From DASVCS01 sp036381495 (lineage in GTDB: Bacteria > Gemmatimonadota > Gemmatimonadetes > Longimicrobiales > RSA9), in assembly GCA_036381495.1 (NCBI GenBank), contig DASVCS010000104.1, positions 1-11,624 on the forward strand: DNA of 11,624 nucleotides. Direction: 5' to 3'. Positions 1 to 6,259 of the stretch are shown one piece after another (positions within the stretch are counted from its first letter, which is position 1; each line of letters starts with the position of its first letter). Below the pieces are notes generated by a model. That model made no database searches, was not told the DNA's origin, and saw only the letters and a program-made list of their open reading frames with translations. The position numbers and the translations under genes were made by a program.

Positions 1-307
1 AGAACGGGAGCACGAGGACGCCGGAAAAGCCCGGCGGCAGGCCGGCGGCGTCGTGCCACGATGGTGCATCCTGCTCGAGCCAATCGGTGAGCGGCGGATC
101 GCCGGCGCGGGCCAGGACGGCCTGCACGGCGGCCTCGGCAACACCCCAGCCCGCGCCGTGGATCTGCCCGTCCCGGCACACGACGACGACCGCGCGGACG
201 GGCGCGTCGTCGCCCGCAACGCGATCGAGTACCAGCGAACACGCCTCCGCCAGCCCGCGTGCTTCGGCCAGACGCTCGAACAGCTCGGCAATGGCTTCGC
301 CGGTCAC
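1..307 (-). CDS. Partial N-terminal part of a GAF-like domain protein (runs off left edge)
   Basis: The reading frame is open from a GTG at 307-305 to the left edge and gives 102 codons without a stop. A GGAG at 319-316 lies 8 bases before the GTG, which supports this start; the frame stays open further upstream, but that part is Arg/Pro-rich and looks non-coding. The first part is a helix (AIAELFERLAEARGLAEA), followed by a beta strand with VRAVVVV, a DGQIHGAGWG turn, a second helix and a PLTDWLEQ segment. This alternation of strand, turn and helix resembles the start of a GAF sensory domain, as found at the N terminus of many histidine kinases and regulators. That is a fold impression, not a motif match. 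The effector part lies outside the window, so the function is unknown. No neighbouring gene indicates a partner. Confidence 0.6.
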   Translation of the reverse strand, partial: MTGEAIAELFERLAEARGLAEACSLVLDRVAGDDAPVRAVVVVCRDGQIHGAGWGVAEAAVQAVLARAGDPPLTDWLEQDAPSWHDAAGLPPGFSGVLVLPF

Positions 308-323
308 GTCGCCTGCTCCGGCA

Positions 324-446
324 TCAACGGCTGGACGGACCGACGGACGCCGGCGACCGGCTCTCCGACAGCGCTCGCCCCGGAGCCTCCTGCTCGGCGG
401 CCGGCACACCGGCGGCGATGAGCGGACGCGCTACCCGCTGCGTCAT
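324..446 (-). CDS. Possible 40-aa ORF upstream of the GAF-like gene
   Basis: The ATG (446-444) overlaps the TGA of the 28-aa ORF upstream as ATGA, and its own stop lies 17 bases before the GTG of the GAF-like gene. The product (MTQRVARPLIAAG...) has no recognisable motif and is rich in Ala, Pro, Ser and Arg. It has no independent ribosome binding site; translation would depend on coupling. About 82% of codons end in G or C, which is not decisive in DNA this GC-rich. It may be chance. Confidence 0.2.
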   Translation of the reverse strand: MTQRVARPLIAAGVPAAEQEAPGRALSESRSPASVGPSSR

Positions 447-529
447 CCCCAGGCCTCCGCGTACGCGAGGTCAGTGTCGATCGAAGCCACGATGATCCGT
501 GACTCGATCGTCGATCGTTCGACTGCCAT
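443..529 (-). CDS. Possible 28-aa ORF with a good ribosome binding site
   Basis: The ATG at 529-527 is preceded by GGAGAG at 538-533, a well-placed Shine-Dalgarno sequence. The product begins MAVERSTIESRIIVAS and ends LAYAEAWG; no family is recognised. Its stop overlaps the start of the 40-aa ORF by the ATGA arrangement. The good start signal is the only real support. It could be a leader peptide coupled to the GAF-like gene, or an accident of sequence. Confidence 0.3.
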   Translation of the reverse strand: MAVERSTIESRIIVASIDTDLAYAEAWG

Positions 530-624
530 CTTCTCTCCGATGAAAGATGCAATAACGGTACACACCCGCTGCCGCCGGTCCGGTGGCCGGCCGGAAGAAG
601 GAGGCGCTCGAGCAGCCCCATCCC

Positions 625-732
625 TCAACCGGGCCCGCGCTCGAGCTTCGGCACGTCGTCGAACGCCTGGTCCGTCGACTTCAGCAGCTCGATGATGTCG
701 TCTTCCGTTTCCCGCGGGAGGGGTACGTTCAT
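625..732 (-). CDS. Possible 35-aa acidic small protein
   Basis: The ATG (732-730) is the only ATG/GTG in this frame after an upstream in-frame stop. The peptide starts MNVPLPRETEDDIIELLKS, continues with TDQAFDDVP and ends LERGPG. It is acidic, with a predicted amphipathic helix in the middle, and lacks the Arg/Pro-rich look of chance frames in this DNA. There is no clear Shine-Dalgarno sequence. No family is recognised. The balanced composition makes it a better candidate than the surrounding frames, but it is unproven. Confidence 0.3.
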   Translation of the reverse strand: MNVPLPRETEDDIIELLKSTDQAFDDVPKLERGPG

Positions 733-912
733 TCGGAACGGTACGCGGTGAAGGGACGGTCAATGGACCCAGTGTAAACGGTCGTCCCGCGCGTGCGCAA
801 GCTGCGGGCCGCGACAATCGTCGCGTACGCGCCTGCGTGCGAGGGGCCGCGCCGCGCGCCGTCGCCCCTGCGTGATTCCATCCAAGTAGTTGTAATGCAA
901 CGAATTGAGTCG

Positions 913-941
913 TTGTCGCAAACGCTTCGGTTGTTTAAATT
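913..941 (+). promoter_or_regulatory. Candidate sigma70-type promoter for the ABC exporter
   Basis: TTGTCG at 913-918 (4 of 6 to the -35 consensus) and TAAATT at 936-941 (4 of 6 to the -10) are separated by exactly 17 bases, in a locally AT-rich patch that stands out from the GC-rich background. Transcription would start near 948 and give a leader of roughly 95 bases before the start codon at 1042. Confidence 0.45.
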
Positions 942-967
942 CCCGGGGTGTGTGGACATCCCTCGAT

Positions 968-986
968 GCGCCCGTCGGCCGGGCGC
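968..986 (+). repeat. Leader hairpin 1 upstream of the ABC exporter
   Basis: GCGCCCG (968-974) and CGGGCGC (980-986) form a perfect 7-bp stem with a 5-base loop. It lies between the candidate promoter and the second leader hairpin. There is no following T tract, so it is not an intrinsic terminator as written. Confidence 0.5.
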
Positions 987-993
987 GGATTGG

Positions 994-1019
994 CGCACCG
1001 CGGCACCTGCCGCGGTGCG
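994..1019 (+). repeat. Leader hairpin 2: 12-bp perfect inverted repeat before the ABC exporter
   Basis: CGCACCGCGGCA (994-1005) and TGCCGCGGTGCG (1008-1019) are exact inverted repeats separated by CC. As RNA this would be a stem of about 11 bp with an ACCT loop, ending 8 bases before the AAGGAGG ribosome binding site (1028-1034). As DNA it is a near-perfect palindrome downstream of the promoter, where a repressor could bind. The sequence does not show which of these applies. Confidence 0.6.
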
Positions 1020-1041
1020 TCGCGCTGAAGGAGGCGAGAGG

Positions 1042-2802
1042 ATGGAGGAACGACGGAGACGTTGGCAGCAGGTCCGGCGTGCACTGAGGTTCGTGCGGCC
1101 GTACCGGACGTCGGTCGTGGTGATCCTGGCGCTGACGCTGGCGGTGGCCGCGGTGAACGCGGTCGAGCCGTTGATCCTGAAATATCTGTTCGATCGACTC
1201 GGCGGCGCGGATGCGATGCGGGCGCTGGCATTGGGCGTTGGTGGGCTGGTGGCGCTCGCGGCCGCGCGCGAGGCGGCGACGGGCGTGTCGAACTGGCTGA
1301 CGTGGCGAGTCCGGATCGGCGTGCAGTACGAGTTGCAATCGGAGACGGTGGGCCGGCTGCATTCGCTCCCGCTCGCGTACCATCGGAACGAGAGCGTGGG
1401 CGGGGTCATGACCAAGCTGGACCGGGGGATCAACGGCCTGGTCGCGGCGCTCGCCGAGATCGCGTTCAACGTGCTGCCGGCGGTGGCGTACCTGGCGCTC
1501 TCGCTCGTGTTGATGCTGCGTCTGGACTGGCGATTGACGCTGGTGGTGGCGGCCTTCGCGCCGCTGCCGGCGCTGATCGGGGCGTGGGCGGCGAGCGAGC
1601 AGACGGAGCGGGAGCGGACGCTGCTTGATCGGTGGGTGAAGATCTACTCGCGGTTCAACGAAGTGCTCTCCGGGATCATGACCGTGAAGAGCTTCGCCAT
1701 GGAGGAGGAGAAGCGACGCTTCCTGCGCGAGGTCGATGAGACGAACCACGTGGTAGTCCGGGGCGTGGGGCGGGACACGCGCGTGGGCGCGGCGAAGAAC
1801 ATGGTGGCCGCGCTGGCGCGGGTCGCCGCCGTGGCGCTCGGCGGATTCCTGGTCGTGCGCGGCGAGGCGACGGTGGGGACGCTGGTCGCGTTCCTCGGCT
1901 ACATCGGCGGCCTGTTCGCGCCGGTCCAGGGGTTGACGGGCGTCTACCAGACGCTGCGACAGGCGGCGGTCTCGTTGGAAACGGTCTTCTCGATCCTGGA
2001 CGCGCGGGACCCGCTCGAAGATGCACCGGACGCGCGGCCGGTCGAAGCCGTCCGTGGCGAGGTGGTCTTCGATGGCGTGAGCTTCGCCTACGAGGACGAG
2101 AAGCCGGTGCTCGAGCGGATCGACCTGGTGGTCCGGCCGGGCGAGCTGGTCGCGCTGGTCGGGCCGAGCGGCGCCGGCAAGAGCACGATGATGGCGCTGC
2201 TCCAGCGGATGTACGATCCGACCCGGGGCTCGATCCGTGTGGACGGCGTGGACCTGCGCGCACTGCAGCAGCGCTCGCTGCGGCGCCAGATCGGCGTGGT
2301 GCTCCAGGACACGCTACTCTTCAACGACACGGTGCGCGGGAACATCGCCTACGGCCGGCCGGAGGCGACGCGGCGGGAGATCGAGGCGGCGGCGAGGGCG
2401 GCCAACGCGCACGACTTCATCCTCCGCCTGCCCCAGGGTTACGATACCCCGGTGGGCGAGCGCGGCGCCGCGCTCTCGGGCGGCGAGCGACAGCGGATCG
2501 CGATTGCGCGCGCACTGCTCAAGGACCCGCCGATCCTGATCCTGGACGAGGCGACGTCCGCGCTCGACGCGGAGTCCGAGGCGCTGGTCCAGGAGGCGCT
2601 GGCACGGCTGGTGCGCGGTCGCACGACGTTCATCATCGCGCACCGCCTCTCAACCATCATGGGTGCGGACCGGATCCTCGTGCTCAAGGACGGTCGGATC
2701 GCCGAGGCGGGCACACACGAGGAACTGATCGGCAGCGATGGGCATTACGCATCGCTCGTCCGTACGCAGACCCGGGGGCTGCTGCTGGCGGGCGCTGCGT
2801 GA
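1042..2802 (+). CDS. ABC exporter with fused transmembrane and ATPase domains (half-transporter)
   Basis: This 586-aa protein has the usual length and order of MsbA/BmrA-type half-exporters: a transmembrane domain (about residues 20-320) and a C-terminal nucleotide-binding domain (about 340-575). Such proteins dimerise in the inner membrane and use ATP to move lipids, drugs or peptides outward. The ATPase has every expected motif: Walker A GPSGAGKST (374-382), Q-loop Gln422, signature LSGGERQR (478-485), Walker B ILILDEA with Asp502 and Glu503, and the H-loop His534. It should therefore be a working ATPase. The start is the ATG preceded by AAGGAGG with 7-base spacing. The frame is open further upstream to 793, but that part crosses the promoter and hairpins and looks non-coding. 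No adjacent gene suggests the substrate. It stands alone, with its own candidate promoter and a structured leader. Family is certain; substrate is unknown. Confidence 0.95.
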   Translation: MEERRRRWQQVRRALRFVRPYRTSVVVILALTLAVAAVNAVEPLILKYLFDRLGGADAMRALALGVGGLVALAAAREAATGVSNWLTWRVRIGVQYELQSETVGRLHSLPLAYHRNESVGGVMTKLDRGINGLVAALAEIAFNVLPAVAYLALSLVLMLRLDWRLTLVVAAFAPLPALIGAWAASEQTERERTLLDRWVKIYSRFNEVLSGIMTVKSFAMEEEKRRFLREVDETNHVVVRGVGRDTRVGAAKNMVAALARVAAVALGGFLVVRGEATVGTLVAFLGYIGGLFAPVQGLTGVYQTLRQAAVSLETVFSILDARDPLEDAPDARPVEAVRGEVVFDGVSFAYEDEKPVLERIDLVVRPGELVALVGPSGAGKSTMMALLQRMYDPTRGSIRVDGVDLRALQQRSLRRQIGVVLQDTLLFNDTVRGNIAYGRPEATRREIEAAARAANAHDFILRLPQGYDTPVGERGAALSGGERQRIAIARALLKDPPILILDEATSALDAESEALVQEALARLVRGRTTFIIAHRLSTIMGADRILVLKDGRIAEAGTHEELIGSDGHYASLVRTQTRGLLLAGAA

Positions 2803-2824
2803 GGGGATGGCGCGGACCGGAAGC

Positions 2825-2869
2825 GCCGAGGCGTGGCCGCGCCCTGTCGCCACCCCTCTGAGCCTCGGC
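2825..2869. terminator. Inverted repeat between convergent genes, possible bidirectional terminator
   Basis: GCCGAGGC (2825-2832) pairs exactly with GCCTCGGC (2862-2869), and inside it GTGGC (2833-2837) pairs with GCCAC (2849-2853), leaving an 8-base bulge. The structure lies in the 124-base gap between the ABC exporter and the convergent flavoprotein gene. No T tract follows on either strand, so termination there is an inference from position. Confidence 0.4.
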
Positions 2870-2926
2870 CGTCCTCGGCCGCCGATCCGGGGGGCACCAA
2901 CGCGGAAGACCCCACCGGACCTGGCG

Positions 2927-3859
2927 TCACAGCTCGAAGTCCGGCGGGAGGAGCGAACGGTGGATGGCGAGTGCGGCGCGGATGCCTTCGGCCGCGGCGA
3001 CCGGCGCGAGGTAGGGGTGGCCCGTGAGGTCGCCGGCGGCGTAGATGCCGGGGATCGAGGTCTCCTGCCCGGCATCCGTGACGATCCTGCCGCCATCGTC
3101 GGTGGCCTGGTCGAGACGCCGGGGCAACCGCAGCCGGAACGGGACCGAGCGAGGGTGGAAGAAGAGGTGGCGGAGCGCGAGGACCTCGCCATCGGCGAAT
3201 TCGACCCCTTCGACGCGCCGCCCGCTGCGGAGGACGCGCGCGATGCGTCGCGCGTGAATGGTCACGTCGTGATCGCGGAGCGTCCGGACCACGGACTCGG
3301 CCGCCGCGAGCCGCCGGCCGTGGAGGAGAAGCGCGACACGATCGGTCCAGGTGAGGAGATAGAGCGCGAGACCCGCGGCGTGCCGGTCGGCGCCGATGAC
3401 GCCCGCCGGCTCATCCGCGGTATCGGGGCCGTCGCAGTCGGGGCAGTGATGGCTGGTGCTGCCGTAGGTTTCGGCGAGTCCGGGGATCGCCGGGATCCGG
3501 TGCCAGCGCCCGCACGCGAGGAGGATGCGACGCGCCCAGACCGGCGCCGCACCGGCGATGCCGACCCGAAACGCATTCTTCTCACCGGAGACGGACGTGA
3601 CCGTCGCGGTGACGACCACGGCGCCCGCGCCGCGGGCCTGCTCGCGCAGACGACGCCGGAACTCGCCCGGCGTCAGATCCGGCAACGCCGGATACCCGTG
3701 GACCGCATGGGCGGTGGCGTTGCGCGGCGCGCCCGCATCGAAAACGCGGACGCGATGGCGATAGCGGGCGAGCCAGTAGCCGGCGGCCAGGCCCGCGGAC
3801 CCGCCACCCACGATCGCCACGTCGAGCTCCGTCCCGGATCGGCGTGTTCCACCGGCCAC
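2927..3859 (-). CDS. Thioredoxin-reductase-like FAD/NAD(P)-dependent oxidoreductase
   Basis: This 310-aa protein has the size and layout of low-molecular-weight thioredoxin reductases. The N-terminal FAD-binding loop is VGGGSAG (17-23). A redox CPDC pair (Cys139, Cys142) sits in the context HHCPDCDG, in the central domain where thioredoxin reductases carry their active disulphide. The C-terminal FAD contact is GIYAAGD (271-277). Family members pass electrons from NADPH through FAD to the CxxC and then to a protein disulphide in the cytoplasm. The central nucleotide-binding segment is unusual: the expected GxGxxA loop reads GVIGADRHAAG (153-163), and the usual HRRxxxRA segment is replaced by LLHGRRLAAAES. 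The true donor or partner may therefore differ from NADPH and thioredoxin. The start is a GTG at 3859 with only a weak ribosome binding site. No thioredoxin gene lies next to it. Confidence 0.88.
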   Translation of the reverse strand: MAGGTRRSGTELDVAIVGGGSAGLAAGYWLARYRHRVRVFDAGAPRNATAHAVHGYPALPDLTPGEFRRRLREQARGAGAVVVTATVTSVSGEKNAFRVGIAGAAPVWARRILLACGRWHRIPAIPGLAETYGSTSHHCPDCDGPDTADEPAGVIGADRHAAGLALYLLTWTDRVALLLHGRRLAAAESVVRTLRDHDVTIHARRIARVLRSGRRVEGVEFADGEVLALRHLFFHPRSVPFRLRLPRRLDQATDDGGRIVTDAGQETSIPGIYAAGDLTGHPYLAPVAAAEGIRAALAIHRSLLPPDFEL

Positions 3860-3932
3860 GCGGCCCGCCAGCGCAAGAGCCGGACCGCCGAACGGCCGAA
3901 CCTGGGCCGGGTGATCGCTCCCCGGCCCCGCC

Positions 3933-3961
3933 TTGACCTCGATTACGGCGGCCGCTACATT
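3933..3961 (+). promoter_or_regulatory. Candidate promoter of the tRNA-Asn gene
   Basis: TTGACC at 3933-3938 (5 of 6 to -35) and TACATT at 3956-3961 (4 of 6 to -10) are separated by 17 bases. Transcription would begin near 3968, about 60 bases before the mature tRNA. The box lies in the 169-base gap between the divergent flavoprotein gene and the tRNA. Confidence 0.6.
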
Positions 3962-4028
3962 GTCCGGAACGGGTGGAATCTCGGCCCGAATACACAGGGC
4001 GACACCCCAACCGGGGTTGCGGCCGTTT

Positions 4029-4101
4029 TGGGGTGTAGCTCAACTGGCAGAGCGGCCGGCTGTTAACCGGCAGGTTGCAGGTTCGAGTCCTGCCGCCCCA
4101 G
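4029..4101 (+). tRNA. tRNA-Asn (anticodon GTT)
   Basis: All arms fold. The acceptor is TGGGGTG (4029-4035) with CGCCCCA (4094-4100), including one G-T pair. The D stem is GCTC/GAGC (4038-4041, 4050-4053). The anticodon stem is GCCGG/CCGGC (4055-4059, 4067-4071) around loop CTGTTAA, with anticodon GTT at 4062-4064. The T stem is GCAGG/CCTGC (4077-4081, 4089-4093) with loop TTCGAGT. The discriminator base is G4101. The CCA end is not encoded, since TGT follows, so it must be added by the CCA-adding enzyme. The GTT anticodon reads AAC and AAU. Confidence 0.97.
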
Positions 4102-4121
4102 TGTATGCAGTGTACGATGGA

Positions 4122-4158
4122 GCCTCGCGCGATGGTGCAGCCGGCGCGGGGCTTTTTT
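4122..4158 (+). terminator. Rho-independent terminator of the tRNA-Asn gene
   Basis: GCCTCGCGC (4122-4130) pairs with GCGCGGGGC (4144-4152), 9 bp with one G-U pair, and is directly followed by six T (4153-4158). It starts 21 bases after the tRNA end and closes the transcription unit. Confidence 0.88.
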
Positions 4159-4242
4159 GCATCCGAGAGGCGTACACGCACGCATCTTGCAGCGCGGGCA
4201 CGGTCACCCGCCATCTTTGGTCCCCCACGAAGGAGGCTTCGT

Positions 4243-4599
4243 ATGTGGCTCTTCTCCTTCCTCTCCAGCCCGCGCCTGGCCGACGCGGAGGCGGAACTCC
4301 GCGCAGAGCTGCGGGAGTTCGCCCACGACGGTCTGGTCCAGCTCGGGTTGGACCTGGAACGCAATGCGGTCAAGCGCGGCACGTGGGATGGCTGCGTCCT
4401 GAGCTACCGCCGCGGGTACGCCGGCTCCGTGGATTGCGATCGCAAGGGGCGCCGGGGCAATGCGTTCACCCGATTCTGGGATGCCGAGCGCATCGACGAA
4501 TCGCAGGTCCGGCGGTTGGTTCAGGAGGAGCTCGAGGCCCGGCGGTCGCGGCAGCCGAGTCCGGTCGAGCGGCGCCCCGAGTCGCCGATTACGCTCTGA
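4243..4599 (+). CDS. Hypothetical 118-aa protein
   Basis: The ATG at 4243 has an excellent GAAGGAGG ribosome binding site (4229-4236, 6-base spacing), so translation is well supported. The product starts MWLFSFLSSPRLADAEAEL, then has a helical Leu/Ala/Glu-rich part (about 14-42), a central basic and aromatic part with two cysteines (about 48-80), a second charged helix (about 84-100) and a Pro/Arg/Ser-rich tail. The short hydrophobic start is not followed by a cleavage site or long enough for a convincing membrane helix. I recognise no family. It lies downstream of the tRNA terminator and so needs its own promoter, which I could not identify in 4159-4228. Confidence 0.75.
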   Translation: MWLFSFLSSPRLADAEAELRAELREFAHDGLVQLGLDLERNAVKRGTWDGCVLSYRRGYAGSVDCDRKGRRGNAFTRFWDAERIDESQVRRLVQEELEARRSRQPSPVERRPESPITL

Positions 4600-4647
4600 G
4601 CCCGGTCCACTCGGCGGAGTCGCGGGCCCGCACCGTCGGTCGGCACG

Positions 4648-4675
4648 GGTCCGCGCGCCGCCCGGCGCGCGGACC
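4648..4675. terminator. Strong 12-bp hairpin between convergent genes
   Basis: GGTCCGCGCGCC (4648-4659) and GGCGCGCGGACC (4664-4675) are exact inverted repeats with a 4-base GCCC loop. The hairpin lies in the 220-base gap between the plus-strand 118-aa gene and the minus-strand transglycosylase. No T tract follows on either strand. Its position suggests bidirectional termination or RNA 3'-end protection. Confidence 0.5.
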
Positions 4676-4732
4676 TCACCGGATCGCGGTCCGCTTCGAC
4701 GCGCCGCTCGCCTGATGCTCCGGTCCGGCGCC

Positions 4733-4749
4733 GGCGCCGTGTCGGCGCC
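4733..4749. repeat. Second hairpin in the convergent gap
   Basis: GGCGCCG (4733-4739) and CGGCGCC (4743-4749) form a 7-bp stem with a TGT loop. It is closer to the transglycosylase 3' end than the 12-bp hairpin and may serve that gene. There is no T tract. Confidence 0.35.
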
Positions 4750-4819
4750 CGGCGCGCCGCCGGCCTTCCACGCCGGGATTCACCCGTTCAGGAACGAAGG
4801 CATGCCGCCGCGTTCGCGA

Positions 4820-5539
4820 CTACTGCACTTCGACGTCGCCCTGCCACGGGCGGAGCCACGCGAGGATGCTGGCGCGGCCGGCGCGCGCGTAGACGTGGTA
4901 CGGGTAGGCGTGGCAGTTGGGTGTGTTGGTCCCGTGCACGCAGCCGTTGTAGCGTAACAACGCCTTCTCGACGTTGCCCCTTTCCAGGCGAAAGTAGTGC
5001 GCGAAGATGCGGGCGCCGTGGCAGATGTTGGACTCGACCGCCTCGAGGTCCGGCTCGCACGGCGGCCAGGCACCGCGGTGCCGAGGCATCACCTGCATCA
5101 GCCCGACTGCGCCGACCGGGCTGCGCGCTTCCGGGTCGAGCCATGGGTTCTCGACCAGGAGAACGGCCAACAGCAGCCGGGGTTCCAGTGAAACGTGGCG
5201 TGCCTCCGCGACGAGCGCGAGCGCGATCCGACGCGCGAGGACCGGATCGTCGCGGTAACGCAACAACACGCGCTCGATCGGCGCGACCTCACGCTCGTAA
5301 TACAGTTCGACGCGGTCCCAGAGGTGCTCCGCCCGCTCGGCACGGAAGAGCAGGTAATCCACGGCGCTCGGCTCCGCGGCACCGGCTTGCTCGCCGGTGG
5401 CGGGGAGCCGTCCACCGTGCGCGCACGCCGTTCCCACCAGCGGCAGCAGTACTGCGCCCAATTTCAGCAACATCCTCACACGGCATCTTCCGGCGGGGCG
5501 CACGGCTCCCTGAACCGATCCGTATCGTGTCATTCGCAT
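4820..5539 (-). CDS. Lytic transglycosylase (SLT domain), probable lipoprotein
   Basis: Counting from the ATG at 5539 the protein has 239 aa. A basic start (residues 1-25) leads into a hydrophobic segment MLLKLGAVLLPLVGTAC, whose Cys39 is a plausible lipid-attachment site although the lipobox is imperfect (GTAC). The C-terminal half is an SLT domain of the kind that cleaves peptidoglycan glycan strands to 1,6-anhydro-muropeptides in the periplasm. The catalytic Glu is probably Glu130 in LLVENPWLDP. It is followed by GAVGLMQVMP (143-152), NICHGARIF (171-179) and ALLRYNG (193-199). Four cysteines (161, 173, 200, 209) in this domain could form two disulphides. The ATG at 5473 (shorter n-region) is the alternative start; I prefer 5539 because AGAGG lies 5 bases upstream. 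The gene is monocistronic and divergent from the next. Confidence 0.88.
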   Translation of the reverse strand: MRMTRYGSVQGAVRPAGRCRVRMLLKLGAVLLPLVGTACAHGGRLPATGEQAGAAEPSAVDYLLFRAERAEHLWDRVELYYEREVAPIERVLLRYRDDPVLARRIALALVAEARHVSLEPRLLLAVLLVENPWLDPEARSPVGAVGLMQVMPRHRGAWPPCEPDLEAVESNICHGARIFAHYFRLERGNVEKALLRYNGCVHGTNTPNCHAYPYHVYARAGRASILAWLRPWQGDVEVQ

Positions 5540-5544
5540 CACCG

Positions 5545-5560
5545 CCTCTCAGGGGAGAGG
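5545..5560 (-). promoter_or_regulatory. Small hairpin covering the transglycosylase ribosome binding site
   Basis: On the minus strand CCTCTC (5560-5555) and GAGAGG (5550-5545) can pair around a CCCT loop. The GAGAGG is the Shine-Dalgarno sequence of the transglycosylase gene, so this 6-bp hairpin would hide it in the mRNA. The structure is seen; a regulatory role is inference. Confidence 0.35.
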
Positions 5561-5723
5561 GCCAGAATGGCGGCCGTCAGTCGCCCGAATGCGGGCCACC
5601 GCGGCGGCGAATGCAAAGACTGTACCCGAATCGATGCCAATGCCGGGCGCAGGCACGCAACTTGTTGTTCTTTCTCATCCTGCACGGAACGCGCGCACGG
5701 CGCGCGATGCAAGGATCCGAACC

Positions 5724-6011
5724 ATGGAGGCGACCCTGACCTGGGAGCGTCGACCCGCGGACGAGACGCCCGCCATGGAGCAGCGACTGGTCGAGGACGA
5801 CCGCGGCCGGACCTGGGTGGGCAGCGTGAGCTCCGGCACGCTCCGCGGCGGGGAAGAACACGCGGAAGTCATCTTCATCTGCCGGGACCAGCCGGGCGAG
5901 CTCAAGCGCGTCGCTCGCCTCGACATCCCGGCCGCCGAAGCCGATGACCGCTGGCGGTCGATGCCCGAACGCGAAGTCCGATCCGTTTTCCTGCGTTCCG
6001 AGCCGGCCTGA
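5724..6011 (+). CDS. Hypothetical 95-aa protein
   Basis: The ATG at 5724 follows AAGGAT at 8-base spacing; an open extension upstream to 5589 is Ala/Arg/Thr-rich and unlikely. The product begins MEATLTWERRPADETP. Its centre, RTWVGSVSSGTLRGG followed by EVIFICRDQPGE, alternates polar and hydrophobic residues as in a small beta-sheet protein, and it ends in a short helix and VRSVFLRSEPA. There is one cysteine, no signal peptide and no membrane segment. I recognise no family. It is divergent from the transglycosylase and may share its 184-base upstream region, in which I see no convincing promoter. Confidence 0.7.
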   Translation: MEATLTWERRPADETPAMEQRLVEDDRGRTWVGSVSSGTLRGGEEHAEVIFICRDQPGELKRVARLDIPAAEADDRWRSMPEREVRSVFLRSEPA

Positions 6012-6166
6012 AGCCGGGTCCACCCGAACGGCTCGTCCGATCGCCGAGTGCGCCGCTCCGGGAGCGCTTCCTTCTCGGCCGGCTCCGACGACGAGGACAG
6101 CCCTGCCCCGCCGCTCGATGCCGGGTCGCGACGGCCGCGCGCACCCCGCCGGAGTGCCGCCGTGTC

Positions 6167-6195
6167 TTGCCGATCCCGCGAGATAACAGTAAAAT
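6167..6195 (+). promoter_or_regulatory. Candidate sigma70-type promoter for the AbrB-like gene
   Basis: TTGCCG (6167-6172, 4 of 6) and TAAAAT (6190-6195, 5 of 6) are separated by 17 bases. Transcription would start near 6202 and leave a leader of about 58 bases. The short AT-rich patch around the -10 is distinct from the flanks. Confidence 0.6.
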
Positions 6196-6200
6196 GAAGC

Positions 6201-6232
6201 GCTGACAGCGATTGTAGCGGCTGGCTGTCGGC
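6201..6232 (+). repeat. Inverted repeat in the AbrB-like gene leader, possible operator or hairpin
   Basis: GCTGACAGC (6201-6209) and GCTGTCGGC (6224-6232) are inverted repeats matching at 8 of 9 positions (a G-U pair in RNA), separated by 14 bases. They begin at the predicted transcription start. AbrB-type regulators often control their own genes, so an operator is possible. Confidence 0.4.
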
Positions 6233-6259
6233 CATCACGACCCTTTCCCGGGAGACTCC

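Larger units (their letters stand above)
308..912. other. Long region without a confident gene
   Basis: This stretch separates the minus-strand GAF-like gene from the plus-strand ABC exporter. Apart from the three short minus-strand ORFs listed separately, the open frames on both strands are rich in Arg, Pro, Ser and Ala with no recognisable domain. Positions 733-912 hold no ORF, RNA gene or repeat that I can support. The promoters of both flanking genes should lie in or next to it. Confidence 0.5.

Noticed and set aside
583..777. A 64-codon plus-strand ORF
   Set aside because: It has no ribosome binding site and is antisense to the 35-aa minus-strand ORF, whose composition looks more protein-like.
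793..1041. An 83-residue N-terminal extension of the ABC exporter
   Set aside because: It would cross the candidate promoter and both leader hairpins, and the ATG at 1042 has an ideal ribosome binding site and fits the family's N terminus.
2738..4066. A 442-codon open frame on the plus strand
   Set aside because: It lies antisense to the flavoprotein gene, runs into the tRNA and has an Arg/Gly/Ala-rich composition without motifs.
4029..4101. tRNA-Asn as an attachment site of an integrated element
   Set aside because: The tRNA is complete and followed by its own terminator. No integrase, repeated tRNA end or foreign-looking DNA was seen nearby.
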